Below are positions 1 to 8,898 of a stretch of 64,000 nucleotides of DNA, in pieces. The stretch is taken from NCBI RefSeq assembly GCF_000705555.1, contig NZ_JMQN01000013.1:124001-188000 (forward strand), in the 5' to 3' direction. The position numbers and the translations under genes were made by a program. Source of the DNA: Marinobacterium lacunae (GTDB lineage Bacteria > Pseudomonadota > Gammaproteobacteria > Pseudomonadales > Balneatricaceae). Position 1 is the first letter of the stretch. Each line of letters opens with the position of its first letter. The notes beneath the pieces are model-generated. The model was not told the DNA's origin. It saw only the letters and a list, made by a program, of their open reading frames with translations, and ran no database searches.

Positions 1-271
1 TTCGTTTATACCTTCAACAATATCTGCAAAGAATGTCGATGCTTGCCGTACCCATCTAGCGTCTATCGGTACAGATCGGTCAGTCGCCTAGTGCTCACCA
101 AACTGCGGTACAACCTTTACTGTTGAGCTCCCATCCAGGAGCGCTGCAGCTTCGTAGCAGCGATAGCGTTGTAACCGGGGCGTATGTCACCCACTGCCTG
201 ATATACGCCAGAGCCCGCAAGCATGAGCTATAGAGCCCTGGGCTGTTTGCTCTCTATTTACATCCACTGCA

Positions 272-1825
272 TCAACGTCGGAAACCGACCACCAGCTCCT
301 TCATCTCATCGGCCACACCGCGCAACTTACGCATCATGCTGGATGACTGCTCGGTCTCTTTAAGGCTATGGGCCGAGATATCGGCAATGCTGGTGACCTG
401 CCGCCCGATCTCGTCGGATACATGTGCCTGCTCTTCCACGGCGGTGGCCATCTGCAGCGACATGTTCGCGATGTTGGACATCATTTCCGAGATCTGGTTT
501 AGGATCTGTTCGGTTTCATAGACGTTGCTCAAGCCGTCATGGGCCTGACTCTGCCCTTCGCCGGCGATTTCGACGGCACCGTCTACGCTCTTGCGCAGCT
601 TGCTGAGAATATCGTGAATCTCGCCGGTGGAGTCCTGCGTCCGTTTTGCCAATTGGCGTACCTCGTCGGCAACAACGGCAAAACCGCGGCCATGATCGCC
701 CGCTCGCGCCGCTTCGATGGCGGCGTTCAGCGCCAGCAGGTTGGTCTGCTCGGCAATCTGTTCGATGATGCCTGCCGCCTCTGCGATCTTGTGGGTCTGC
801 TGAGCCAGCTCACCGATAGAGCTCGCAATGCCATCAACGGTTCTGTTGAGCTGATCGATCGACTCCCGTGCGGTCAGTGCAAAGTTTTTACCCGAGTGCA
901 CCACCTGATTGGCGTTATCGGCCTGACTGGCCGTTTCCTGCACATGGCCGGAGACTTCGTTGATCGTGGCCGCCATTTGATGAACAGCCGCCGCCACCTG
1001 CTCGGTATCGCCCTGCTGACGCATGAGAGCATCATGAGACGAATGCGACAGCTCCTGCGCCGATTGTGCCTCGACCGCCACGCTCTGGGCGGCGTCCTGT
1101 ATGCGCGTCAGGGCCGTTTCAAGGTGTGCAAACTCGCTCAGTATCGCAACCTTGAGCGCGCCGATAGGGCCAGGGTCGTCGGTATAGGTGGCCACCGCCA
1201 CCGGATGGCAGAAAGATTTCGTGACCAGTCCAAGTACGCTGGCCAAAGCACGCTGCGACACAAATTGCTGCACCGCCAACGACAACGCACCGCCTGCGGC
1301 CATCAGAATGGCAGCCGCTTGCGTCATATCGATCGCCATCAGATAGGCCGCTATCACCAGCGAGAGCCCAAACATCACCCAATGGGGCACAGGCAGCCTG
1401 AACGGCACGGCGGACTTTCCCCGATTGATGCGCTCGTATACCCGCTGCGCACGCTCGACATCCTCTCGTTTGGGACAGACGCGCACCGACTCGTAACCGA
1501 TAATTTTCCCGTTCTCGGTGATGGGTGTTACATAGGCGTTAACCCAGTAAAAGTCACCGTTTTTGCAGCGGTTTTTGACCAGCCCCATCCACGGCTTTCC
1601 CGCTTTGAGGTGCTCCCACATGACGTTGAACGCCTCGGCAGGCATATCCGGATGGCGGACCAGATTGTGAGGCTTTCCTATCAATTCCTCTTTGGAAAAC
1701 CCGCTGATATCGATGAACGCCTGGTTACAGTGTTTGATAACACCTTTGGCATCCGTCGTGGATATCAGCTTTTGTTCGGGGGGGAAACGCTTTTCGGTGG
1801 TGGTAACGGGCTTATTGACGCGCAT
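272..1825 (-). CDS. PAS-domain methyl-accepting chemotaxis protein (Aer-like)
   Basis: Inner-membrane chemoreceptor that should signal through CheA/CheW; the PAS domain suggests redox or energy sensing, as in Aer. An N-terminal PAS domain covers about residues 20-115 (motifs GFSKEELIG and NGDFYWVNAYVTP). Two closely spaced membrane helices follow at about 147-190 with almost no periplasmic domain, then a long cytoplasmic coiled coil whose tip holds the conserved QTNLLALNAAIEAARAG motif. I chose the ATG at 1825 because GAGGA lies 8 nt before it and MRVN-PVT is a usual beginning for this class; an in-frame ATG at 1855 is also open. The gene stands alone. The ligand or cofactor cannot be read from sequence. 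Confidence 0.9.
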   Translation of the reverse strand: MRVNKPVTTTEKRFPPEQKLISTTDAKGVIKHCNQAFIDISGFSKEELIGKPHNLVRHPDMPAEAFNVMWEHLKAGKPWMGLVKNRCKNGDFYWVNAYVTPITENGKIIGYESVRVCPKREDVERAQRVYERINRGKSAVPFRLPVPHWVMFGLSLVIAAYLMAIDMTQAAAILMAAGGALSLAVQQFVSQRALASVLGLVTKSFCHPVAVATYTDDPGPIGALKVAILSEFAHLETALTRIQDAAQSVAVEAQSAQELSHSSHDALMRQQGDTEQVAAAVHQMAATINEVSGHVQETASQADNANQVVHSGKNFALTARESIDQLNRTVDGIASSIGELAQQTHKIAEAAGIIEQIAEQTNLLALNAAIEAARAGDHGRGFAVVADEVRQLAKRTQDSTGEIHDILSKLRKSVDGAVEIAGEGQSQAHDGLSNVYETEQILNQISEMMSNIANMSLQMATAVEEQAHVSDEIGRQVTSIADISAHSLKETEQSSSMMRKLRGVADEMKELVVGFRR

Positions 1826-2229
1826 GCTCTGATTCCTCGTCCCTTTGGCAAGCAAGCCTGGTTAATGCATTTAGGTTACATTAAAAAATATTAACCTTTC
1901 GGGAATGTAGACCGGAACACGCGGTTTTCCCAATGACCCACAGCTCAAAAATCCACAGGGATGCCGCTTTGCCCGTTATCCTCACAATCGACATCGGAGG
2001 GCCTTTTGCCTGCTAGCAGCAAAAGCCCGTTAACGTCGGCTATTCACCACAGTCTGGCACAAAACTATCGATTTGCAGGGTTAATGTGGGGTTATTGCGG
2101 TATTGTCCAACCGGGGACAGGATGAGCCGAGGCTGGGCATCATAGCGGCAATCGGTGCAGCGTCAATAGCAGGATAACGTCGACGGGAGCCCGCACCAGA
2201 CACACTCCCGTCCGTCAGCACCCGCTGCA
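1826..2229. other. Intergenic stretch with one imperfect hairpin
   Basis: About 400 nt without a convincing gene. The AT-rich part near 1870-1900 is a plausible promoter area for the chemoreceptor. An imperfect inverted repeat at 1999-2028 (arms GGGC-TTTTGC and GCAAAAGCCC, one bulge) could be a terminator for the minus-strand gene ending at 2230, but it lacks a clear T-tract. I see nothing else. Confidence 0.4.
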
Positions 2230-2649
2230 CTACTGACCGTCCTGCTCTTCCAGCGCCTCCAGATCCTCCTTGACCTCCTTGATGGCTGCCAGTATCGGGG
2301 CGGGTTTTGCCGCGTAAGCGGCCGTTACCAACACCACCAGATCCGCAACGAGATCGATAAACACAGCTATATGTGCGATACGTTTAAGCTCATCTCTGGC
2401 AACCTCGACCACACCGATCAGGCTACTCTGGGATTCTGCCACGCCTTCCACCACACAGTTCACCGCATCGATATACAAACTATTGGCACACTGGCGCAGG
2501 ACCATCTCATCCTGAAAAATGATTTGTGCCTGTGGATGGGTCAGTTCACCGTTTTTAACCTTCGCCATGAGGTGTTCGTGAATCGAGTTGGCGCACTCCG
2601 TCAACTTGTCCGCCAACGCTTCCACTTCCTGTTGATTTGCTAATGCCAT
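2230..2649 (-). CDS. Small alpha-helical protein of unknown function
   Basis: A 139-residue protein that I do not recognise. It looks largely helical, with acidic ends (start ANQQEVEALADKL, finish KEDLEALEEQDGQ) and one hydrophobic stretch at about residues 93-115 (HIAVFIDLVADLVVLVTAAY) that could be a membrane or buried helix. No signal peptide is visible. It starts 32 nt after the stop of the lipoprotein gene on the same strand, so the two probably form one transcript and may act together. A GGAGAAAC-like ribosome site precedes the ATG. Function unknown. Confidence 0.7.
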   Translation of the reverse strand: MALANQQEVEALADKLTECANSIHEHLMAKVKNGELTHPQAQIIFQDEMVLRQCANSLYIDAVNCVVEGVAESQSSLIGVVEVARDELKRIAHIAVFIDLVADLVVLVTAAYAAKPAPILAAIKEVKEDLEALEEQDGQ

Positions 2650-2681
2650 GTTGGTTTCTCCTTGACCGAACCGTTTTGTCC

Positions 2682-3521
2682 TTAATTACGAACGACACCC
2701 AGGTTTTCTCGAATAGACTTAATATCTTTCGCAAACTGACTGATGCTCTCTTTAAACTCCTGACTCGATAAGTTATCGATATTTTCAAACAGTTCTTTAT
2801 GTCCCTGTGCGATGCGAATCACACCCTTCTCGGCTTCGTCGTACTGCTTTTCAGACCGCTCGTACTCCTGGGTCTTGGCTTGCAGATGCGCCTTCGCCAG
2901 CGTCGCAAGCAGCCAGTCCTCGGGCGCATCCCGAGAGGCGATCTCAAGCTCTAAGAATCCCAGCACCGTTGCCTTTTCGTTGTCGTGTGTGGCGCGGTAG
3001 TCACCTAAGATGTCCTGCATCCCCTTGAGCGTGACCTGCAAAGGCGCATTCCCTTCACGAATCATGCTTTTTACCGCTTTTTCCTGTTGTGCAGCGGTTG
3101 CCCATTTGGCAATGACTTTCGTGATATCGGCCAGCGCATCGACCTGTTTTTTATCGATGACCGGATCAGAGTGCTCTTTTATGCCCGAGGCCACTGCATC
3201 AATATTCTTCGATAGATCAAAGCTCTCCTCACCGGAGAGTTTCGCCAGTGTTTTCATGTACAGCGCCACGCTTTTATGAATCTTGATCAGGTCGTCATAA
3301 GCCGCCTGTCGCTTGGCATCGCTTTCCTTCGCCCATTCAGCAGACTGGCCATAGAGGTAGGGCTTTTCCCGGTAGTAGGTGTCTTTAAACCGTGTTGTCA
3401 GTTCGGTATAGGCGGTGAATTTGGCAGACTCCCCTGCGTAATCCCCGACCTCCTTGAGGTTGGTACAGCCGGCAAGAATCAGAGGTATTAGCAGCAGACA
3501 AACGCGTTTTTGTACATTCAT
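2682..3521 (-). CDS. Putative lipoprotein of unknown function, helix-rich
   Basis: A 279-residue protein starting MNVQKRVCLLLIPLILAGC: a lipoprotein signal peptide with lipobox LAGC and the acylated Cys at residue 19, so it should sit in the outer or inner membrane facing the periplasm. The mature part is charged and rich in predicted helix (many Lys, Glu, Asp), with no recognised domain. The open frame continues upstream to 3839, but that extension lacks protein-like character, and the lipobox fixes the start at 3521. It lies just upstream of the 139-residue unknown protein on the same strand. No function can be assigned. Confidence 0.75.
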   Translation of the reverse strand: MNVQKRVCLLLIPLILAGCTNLKEVGDYAGESAKFTAYTELTTRFKDTYYREKPYLYGQSAEWAKESDAKRQAAYDDLIKIHKSVALYMKTLAKLSGEESFDLSKNIDAVASGIKEHSDPVIDKKQVDALADITKVIAKWATAAQQEKAVKSMIREGNAPLQVTLKGMQDILGDYRATHDNEKATVLGFLELEIASRDAPEDWLLATLAKAHLQAKTQEYERSEKQYDEAEKGVIRIAQGHKELFENIDNLSSQEFKESISQFAKDIKSIRENLGVVRN

Positions 3522-4005
3522 ACATTCAGTTCCCTTGAGTTGATGCCCTCTATCGCGGGCAGATTCAGCTGTTCTTTGCCAGTCGACACGTGGACGCAGG
3601 ATACCGGCACCACGACGAAGCGATGCATCCGGACAAGACAGGGGACAAACTAGAAAAGGGGGGCAGTGCGCCGTGGCGAAGCGGCCGCTGGAGTCGATCA
3701 ATCCCTGATCCTCTATCCCTGTTACCCGCGCCTGAGGCCTTAAAATCGGACCACAACGCGCCGTAAATCCAGTCTGGTACAGTTTTGGCGTTGCCGCCAC
3801 TTCTCGTTGGTTGCTCCAACTTTGAGTCAGCCGCACCACTGTAACTCCGAGGCAATATTGAGCCGCCTCAAGATTCCTTTCATTTACATCTAATTAGCGG
3901 GCGATGCGATTGGTATACCGATTTTTTACAGGATAGTATGGCCTCAGGAGCCACAAATCCTGACCCATCAGGCAACGTGGGCCACGTGTATAAGGAGAGG
4001 ATACC
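3522..4005. other. Intergenic region between divergent genes
   Basis: About 480 nt between the minus-strand lipoprotein gene and the plus-strand PhnD-like gene. Both promoters should lie here. AAGGAGAG, just before the GTG at 4006, is a strong ribosome binding site. Short open frames in the region look non-coding. No repeat or RNA element was recognised. Confidence 0.5.
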
Positions 4006-4866
4006 GTGCGTTCAAGATCCACCCCTCACCTTTGGCAACCACTAAGGACACTGTTCGTCCTCCTGTTGCCTCTGATACTGCTGCCCATCGTCGCCTCCGC
4101 CGCAGAACGCACGACCTATTCTCTGGGCGTGGTCCCCCAGTTTGAGCAACGTAAACTGTTTTCAATCTGGCAACCGATCATCGATGAACTGGAACAACAG
4201 CTAACCTTCGATCTGCAACTGATCGGCAGCCCGAAAATACCGGTGTTTGAAAAGAAGTTTCTCGCCGGCGAATATGACTTTGCCTACATGAACCCCTATC
4301 ACGTGCTCAAGGCCAATCAGTCACAGGGGTATATCCCGCTGGTGCGCGATGCGTCTCGGCAGTTAACCGGTATCGTGGTGGTCAAGAAGGACAGCCCGTA
4401 TACCGATCCTTCCCAGTTGGAAAAAAAGATCATCGCCTTTCCCTCGCCCAACGCCCTTGGCGCATCGCTGATGACCCGCGCCGATTTGAGTGCGTTGTAC
4501 CGTATCGAATTTTTCCCCCGCTACGTGCAAACCCACAGCTCGGTCTACCTGAACGTGGCGCTGGGTCAAACGGCGGCGGGCGGCGGCGTGTTGAGCACCT
4601 TCAGTGCACAGCCGGACGAAGTGAAAGCACGGTTGCGTATTCTGTATGAAACCAGGGGCGTGAACCCTCACCCGCTGGCCGCACACCCGCGTGTGCCCGA
4701 AGCTGACCGGGAGGCCCTGAAAACAGCCTGGCTCGAGCTCGCCGCCACAGAGGAGGGGCAGGCATTGATGGCCCGTATTCCGATGATTCAGCCCATACCC
4801 GCCAGCATGTCCGATTATTCGGCGCTGCTGGATTGGGGGCTGGACCAATACTATTTTCTCGAGTAA
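4006..4866 (+). CDS. PhnD-like periplasmic substrate-binding protein
   Basis: A 286-residue exported protein of the phosphate/phosphite/phosphonate-binding (PhnD-like) family. A signal peptide with a long hydrophobic core ends near residue 32 (ASA-AERTT). The family signature follows: GVVPQFEQRKLF near the start, then an FAYMNPYHVLKA-type segment, then SPNALGASLM. GTG is the start, supported by AAGGAGAG 6-7 nt before it. No ABC permease or ATPase is adjacent; instead a membrane diguanylate cyclase follows after 23 nt. This suggests the protein acts as a periplasmic ligand sensor for that enzyme rather than in uptake (inference). The ligand is unknown. Confidence 0.8.
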   Translation: MRSRSTPHLWQPLRTLFVLLLPLILLPIVASAAERTTYSLGVVPQFEQRKLFSIWQPIIDELEQQLTFDLQLIGSPKIPVFEKKFLAGEYDFAYMNPYHVLKANQSQGYIPLVRDASRQLTGIVVVKKDSPYTDPSQLEKKIIAFPSPNALGASLMTRADLSALYRIEFFPRYVQTHSSVYLNVALGQTAAGGGVLSTFSAQPDEVKARLRILYETRGVNPHPLAAHPRVPEADREALKTAWLELAATEEGQALMARIPMIQPIPASMSDYSALLDWGLDQYYFLE

Positions 4867-4889
4867 CCCTCAGTAAGCGGATGCGTTGA

Positions 4890-6179
4890 ATGGGATTACG
4901 CACCAAATTTCTGTCTCTGTTGGCGGTAATCGCCTGCGGTTTCATGGCGTATGTGCATTTTCTGGTGATACCGATTGCCGGACAACAGGCACTCGACATA
5001 GCAGAGGGGGGCCATGCCTCGCAGCTGCAACTTGTATCAGAGGCGATCACACCTCCGTTACTCGAGAGCGATATTGCCAGCGTTTACGAGATGCTCAATG
5101 CGATCAAAGAGGACAATCCTAGTTGGTTGCGCATCACACTCTACTCGCCAAAAGGTGATCGACTCTACCCGTTGGCCGATCCCGAACCGATCGATCCCAA
5201 ACTGCCAACGCTCACGCTGACAAAGTCAGTCGGATTTCTTAATCCGGCCATCGGTAAACTCAACATCAGTATCGACATGACCCCAAGCATCGGGGTCGCG
5301 CACCAGCTTGAACACTCACTGCTGACCGGCCTGACGGTACTGCTGGTGTTGCTACTGGTCGCGATCTGGTTCGAGGTGGAGATCATCATCCGGCGCCCGC
5401 TCAACCTGATGGTCAAGGCTGCCCGCAAGTTGATTCACGGCGACTACGAGGCCGAGTTGCCGCTGCATATGCGGGGCGAGATCGGCGAGCTGGCCACGAC
5501 ATTTTCTGACATGCGCAGAACCATCGAGCGCCACCATATCGACATGGCCGAAGAGCTCGAAACCGAGAAGCAGCGTGCAGCCGCCCTGAACCAGCAGAAG
5601 CAGCAGGCCGAGTTCGAAGCCACCCACGACATGCTGACAGGGCTTCTGAACAGGCGGGAATTTTACCGGCAGCTCGATGAACTGCTTGAACAGATTCAAA
5701 GTGGCGATGCGCCTCACGGCACGCTGCTCTATATCGATCTCGATCACTTCAAGACAGTCAACGACAGCTGTGGACACCCTGCCGGGGACGAGTTGCTCAA
5801 GCAGATCACCCGCGAGATTCGCACCACTATTCGCGGGGATGACGTCTTCGCCCGCCTCGGCGGCGACGAATTTGCCGTACTCCTCAAACGCTGTAATGAG
5901 ATGTCAGGCGTGCGGGTGGCCAACACCATTTGTACAGCCGTGAAGGCGTATACATTCAGCTGGGGTGACCAAAATTTTTCGGTTGGCGCCAGCATCGGTG
6001 TCACCGAGCTCAAGCAGAGCAGTGAAGGGATCGAAGCGGCGCTGGCCAGCGCCGACGCAGCCTGCTACGCGGCGAAGCGGGATGGCCGTAACCGCGTATC
6101 CATTGGCGAAGAGATCGATACAGAAAAGCCCGATATGACACCGGCGAACCGGGCCAATATCGGGCTTGAACCGATGTGA
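4890..6179 (+). CDS. Membrane diguanylate cyclase with periplasmic sensor and HAMP domain
   Basis: Makes cyclic di-GMP from GTP at the inner membrane. TM helix 1 covers about residues 7-28, a periplasmic segment 30-140, TM helix 2 143-167, HAMP 168-215, a coiled linker to 245, then the GGDEF domain to about 410. The active-site motif GGDEF is at 324-328, and an RGDD inhibitory site lies five residues before it, so product feedback inhibition is expected. The gene follows the PhnD-like gene by 23 nt, most likely as one operon. I infer that the binding protein controls the cyclase through its periplasmic part. Confidence 0.88.
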   Translation: MGLRTKFLSLLAVIACGFMAYVHFLVIPIAGQQALDIAEGGHASQLQLVSEAITPPLLESDIASVYEMLNAIKEDNPSWLRITLYSPKGDRLYPLADPEPIDPKLPTLTLTKSVGFLNPAIGKLNISIDMTPSIGVAHQLEHSLLTGLTVLLVLLLVAIWFEVEIIIRRPLNLMVKAARKLIHGDYEAELPLHMRGEIGELATTFSDMRRTIERHHIDMAEELETEKQRAAALNQQKQQAEFEATHDMLTGLLNRREFYRQLDELLEQIQSGDAPHGTLLYIDLDHFKTVNDSCGHPAGDELLKQITREIRTTIRGDDVFARLGGDEFAVLLKRCNEMSGVRVANTICTAVKAYTFSWGDQNFSVGASIGVTELKQSSEGIEAALASADAACYAAKRDGRNRVSIGEEIDTEKPDMTPANRANIGLEPM

Positions 6180-6184
6180 GTGAA

Positions 6185-7729
6185 TTACTCGAACACGATC
6201 CCCTGAGCCAGCGGCAGATCACCACCGTAGTTGATGGTGTTGGTGGAGCGACGCATGTAGTTCTTCCAGGCGTCAGAGCCGGACTCGCGGCCGCCACCGG
6301 TATCCTTTTCACCGCCGAAAGCACCGCCGATCTCGGCGCCGGATGTGCCGATATTGACGTTGGCGATACCACAATCAGAACCGGCCGGCGACAGGAAGAG
6401 TTCTGCCTCACGCATGCTCTCGGTAAAGATCGCGGACGACAGCCCCTGGGGCACTTCATTCTGGATATCCAGCGCTTCGTCGATGGTCTTGTAGGTGGTC
6501 ACGTACAGGATCGGCGCGAAGGTTTCGTCGTGCACGATCGGCGCATCGTGTGCGATTCGCACAATAGCCGGACGCACGTAGAAACCGCCGGTCGGTACGT
6601 TTTCGGTGATACGCTCACCACCGTAGATCACCTCACCGCCCTGCTCGACCGCCATCTTGAGTGCGCTCTGCATACGGTCGAAGCTGCCTTCATCAACCAG
6701 CGGCCCGATAAGATTACCCTCGGCACGCGGATCGCCGATACGCAGCGAGGAGTAAGATTTAGGCAGACGCTCGATCAGGTTATCAACAACCGATTCCTGA
6801 GCGATCAGGCGACGCAGTGTGGTGCAACGCTGACCGGCAGTACCGACAGCCGAGAACACGATCGCACGTAGCGCCAGATCCAGATCGGCAGTTTCAGAGA
6901 CGATCATGGCGTTGTTGCCGCCAAGCTCCAGCAGGGAACGCCCCAAACGCTTGCCGACAGTCTCGCCCACACTGCGACCCATCGCGGTAGAACCGGTAGC
7001 GGACACCAGCGGGAAGCGACGGTCTTCGCTGATCGCCTGACCCACTTCACGGCCACCGATAATGACGCTGCTGATGTTCTTGGGCACTTCGGGCATCTGC
7101 TCCAGTGCCTTGTTAACGATCGCCTGGATCGCCAGCGCGCACAGTGGGGTCTTCTCAGAGGGCTTGAGAACCATCGCGTTACCGCACACAAGACCGAGCA
7201 TGCTGTTCCAGGCCCAAACGGCCATCGGGAAGTTGAACGCGGTGATAACTGCCACCGGACCCAGCGGATGCCACTGCTCCATCATGCGGTGTCCCGGACG
7301 TTCGCTGGCGATGGTCAGGCCGTGCAGCTGACGCGACAGGCCCACCGCGAAGTCACAGATATCGATCCATTCCTGAACCTCACCCAGTGCTTCCGGCAGG
7401 ATTTTGCCCGCTTCCAGCGTAATCACCTGTGCCAGCTCTTCCTTATATTCACGGGCCAGGTTGCCGATGATGCGTACGAACTCGCCGCGCAGCGGTGCCG
7501 GCACGGTGCGCCACTCTTTGAACGCCGCCTGTGCCTGTTCAACGACAGTGTTCAGCTGGTCAACCGATGCATTGCGGAAAGTCGACGTCGCTTCGCCATT
7601 GATCGGGCTGTGGGCGGTAAACGCCTCGCCGGTGCCAACCAGATTGGCCTCGCCGGTGATGACGCTGCTGTAAAAGTCGCCGGAACGGAAGTTATCCACA
7701 CCGAGTTTGGCCAGAAAATCGTGACTCAT
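6185..7729 (-). CDS. amaB: L-aminoadipate-semialdehyde (piperideine-6-carboxylate) dehydrogenase
   Basis: An NAD(P)-dependent aldehyde dehydrogenase of the ALDH7 family (514 residues), expected to oxidise 2-aminoadipate 6-semialdehyde to 2-aminoadipate in lysine/pipecolate breakdown. The catalytic Cys lies in GQRCTTLRR and the general-base Glu in LELGGNNA; N-terminal SHDFLAKLGV and AFNFPMAVWAWN are typical of this family. I chose the ATG at 7729 because GAGGT precedes it and homologues begin there; the frame is open to 7771. It is divergent from the LysR gene and close to amaA and hglS, which supports the pathway assignment. A copy of the shared 31-bp element lies 70 nt upstream. Confidence 0.88.
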   Translation of the reverse strand: MSHDFLAKLGVDNFRSGDFYSSVITGEANLVGTGEAFTAHSPINGEATSTFRNASVDQLNTVVEQAQAAFKEWRTVPAPLRGEFVRIIGNLAREYKEELAQVITLEAGKILPEALGEVQEWIDICDFAVGLSRQLHGLTIASERPGHRMMEQWHPLGPVAVITAFNFPMAVWAWNSMLGLVCGNAMVLKPSEKTPLCALAIQAIVNKALEQMPEVPKNISSVIIGGREVGQAISEDRRFPLVSATGSTAMGRSVGETVGKRLGRSLLELGGNNAMIVSETADLDLALRAIVFSAVGTAGQRCTTLRRLIAQESVVDNLIERLPKSYSSLRIGDPRAEGNLIGPLVDEGSFDRMQSALKMAVEQGGEVIYGGERITENVPTGGFYVRPAIVRIAHDAPIVHDETFAPILYVTTYKTIDEALDIQNEVPQGLSSAIFTESMREAELFLSPAGSDCGIANVNIGTSGAEIGGAFGGEKDTGGGRESGSDAWKNYMRRSTNTINYGGDLPLAQGIVFE

Positions 7730-7787
7730 CGTGACTACCTCGCAAAGCTGAGATTGATCGAAACAGATCACTGGATACTAGTGAGCG

Positions 7788-7805
7788 ATTTCCGTTAGCG
7801 GAAAT
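7788..7805. repeat. Perfect palindrome in the amaB leader/promoter
   Basis: ATTTCCG-TTAG-CGGAAAT, with perfect 7-bp arms and a 4-nt centre. It overlaps one end (7800-7809) of the shared 31-bp element in the amaB/lysR intergenic region, so it could be an extra operator half used only at this divergent promoter, or a hairpin at the start of the amaB transcript. Confidence 0.5.
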
Positions 7806-7830
7806 ACCGATTATTTGCACCCTATATAGA
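7800..7830 (-). promoter_or_regulatory. Shared 31-bp element, copy C (upstream of amaB)
   Basis: Read on the minus strand it fits CTATA-N15-CGGTATTTCC: CTATA is exact, and so is the final 10-mer CGGTATTTCC. It ends 70 nt before the amaB start and lies between amaB and the divergent LysR gene, the classic place for a LysR operator. Three further copies with the same spacing occur at 8781, 22928 and 26343. Binding by the LysR protein is inferred. Confidence 0.7.
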
Positions 7831-7919
7831 CAATTCCTATAACCATCGCGATTGCCATAAGAAATGCTTTTATCTAAATTCAACCGCAGACCTACTCTTT
7901 ATGACTCGGGCAAGCCGCC

Positions 7920-8759
7920 ATGTACTTCAGATCCCTGCGCTATTTCGTCGCCGTATACGAAGAACTCAGCTTCAGTGCCGCCTCCAAGCGCTGTTTCGTC
8001 GCCCAACCCTCCATCTCGGCATCGGTTCACCAGCTGGAAGAGGATCTGGACTGTACGCTGTTCATCCGCCACTCCAAGGGGGTCACTCCCACCCCGGATG
8101 GCGAAGCGCTCTATCCCCGTGCCTGCAAGGTACTATCCGAGGTCGACGAGATCCGGCATCTGTTTCGTGAGACAACGCCAAGCTTCCCGATGCGACTGGC
8201 CATCATGCCCTTTCTACCGGGTGACCGTGTCAGTTTCATCGTCAAGGAACTGATCAATCTGGTGGATGGCCTCGACCTGACACTGGTCGATCTAAACGAG
8301 CCTTCGGACGCTCGTATCATCTCCATTACCCAACGCCAACCCGACGAGGCCTTTCACAAACTCTGGGTAGACCACTACGTGCTGGCCATGCCGCGCAACC
8401 ATCAGTTGAGCACGCTCGATGACATTCCACTGGAAGCCTTGGACGGCACTGCGTTCATCAGCCGCAAGCCCTGCGATATAGACGAGGCCTGGCACTTCGC
8501 CGTGGCCGAAAGAGGCCTGCAGCTGATAACCCGTGCCACCGTAAAAACGGAGGAGTACGCACTGGATCTGGTTGCAGCAGGGCTAGGTGTATCGATCGTG
8601 CCCAGCCAATCGACACGCCACCGCGAAGATATACTGGTGCGCAACGTCTCCAATGTGGAGCTCAAGCGGATCATAGGGTTTGCCTATGACAAGCAGCGCC
8701 CCGTGGCCCCGGAACTGTTACAGGCCATCACTCAGGCGCAGCTCAGGTTCAGCGGCTGA
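7920..8759 (+). CDS. LysR-family transcriptional regulator
   Basis: A 279-residue LysR-type regulator. The N-terminal winged helix-turn-helix (residues 1-60) has the standard pattern FVAVYEELSFSAASKR then QPSISASVHQLEEDL, followed by an effector-binding domain. It is transcribed away from amaB and toward amaA, so it is the natural candidate activator of both. The inducer is unknown; a lysine-pathway intermediate such as 2-aminoadipate or pipecolate is plausible. The ATG at 7920 gives the family-typical N-terminus, although its ribosome site is weak. The repeated CTATA-N15-CGGTATTTCC element is proposed as its target. Confidence 0.88.
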   Translation: MYFRSLRYFVAVYEELSFSAASKRCFVAQPSISASVHQLEEDLDCTLFIRHSKGVTPTPDGEALYPRACKVLSEVDEIRHLFRETTPSFPMRLAIMPFLPGDRVSFIVKELINLVDGLDLTLVDLNEPSDARIISITQRQPDEAFHKLWVDHYVLAMPRNHQLSTLDDIPLEALDGTAFISRKPCDIDEAWHFAVAERGLQLITRATVKTEEYALDLVAAGLGVSIVPSQSTRHREDILVRNVSNVELKRIIGFAYDKQRPVAPELLQAITQAQLRFSG

Positions 8760-8780
8760 CCCTGTCAGCCATCACTCTTT

Positions 8781-8811
8781 CCTATACCCCCCCTAAGAAT
8801 TCGGTATTTCC
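8781..8811 (+). promoter_or_regulatory. Shared 31-bp element, copy A (upstream of amaA)
   Basis: Exact match to CTATA-N15-CGGTATTTCC, ending 87 nt before the amaA start. Together with the three preceding T residues (from 8778), the 12-mer TTTCCTATACCC is identical to copy B at 22925. ATACC and GGTAT form an inverted repeat with a 14-nt spacer, as expected for a dimeric regulator. Confidence 0.72.
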
Positions 8812-8898
8812 ACCTTTAGCAGAGTCTCTCTAACCTGAAGTTGAGGACAACTGATAACTGTCTTTTTCAGATCTCATCAGGGTGTTTGAGGAGCCACT

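Noticed and set aside
1-129. Open plus-strand frame from the window edge to a stop near 129 (42 codons)
   Set aside because: It might be the tail of a gene outside the window, but the short translation shows no recognisable motif.
539-1894. Long plus-strand open frame (about 450 codons) opposite the chemoreceptor gene
   Set aside because: It is the antisense shadow of a clear chemoreceptor; the translation is Arg/His/Gly-rich without any domain, and no start signal is present.
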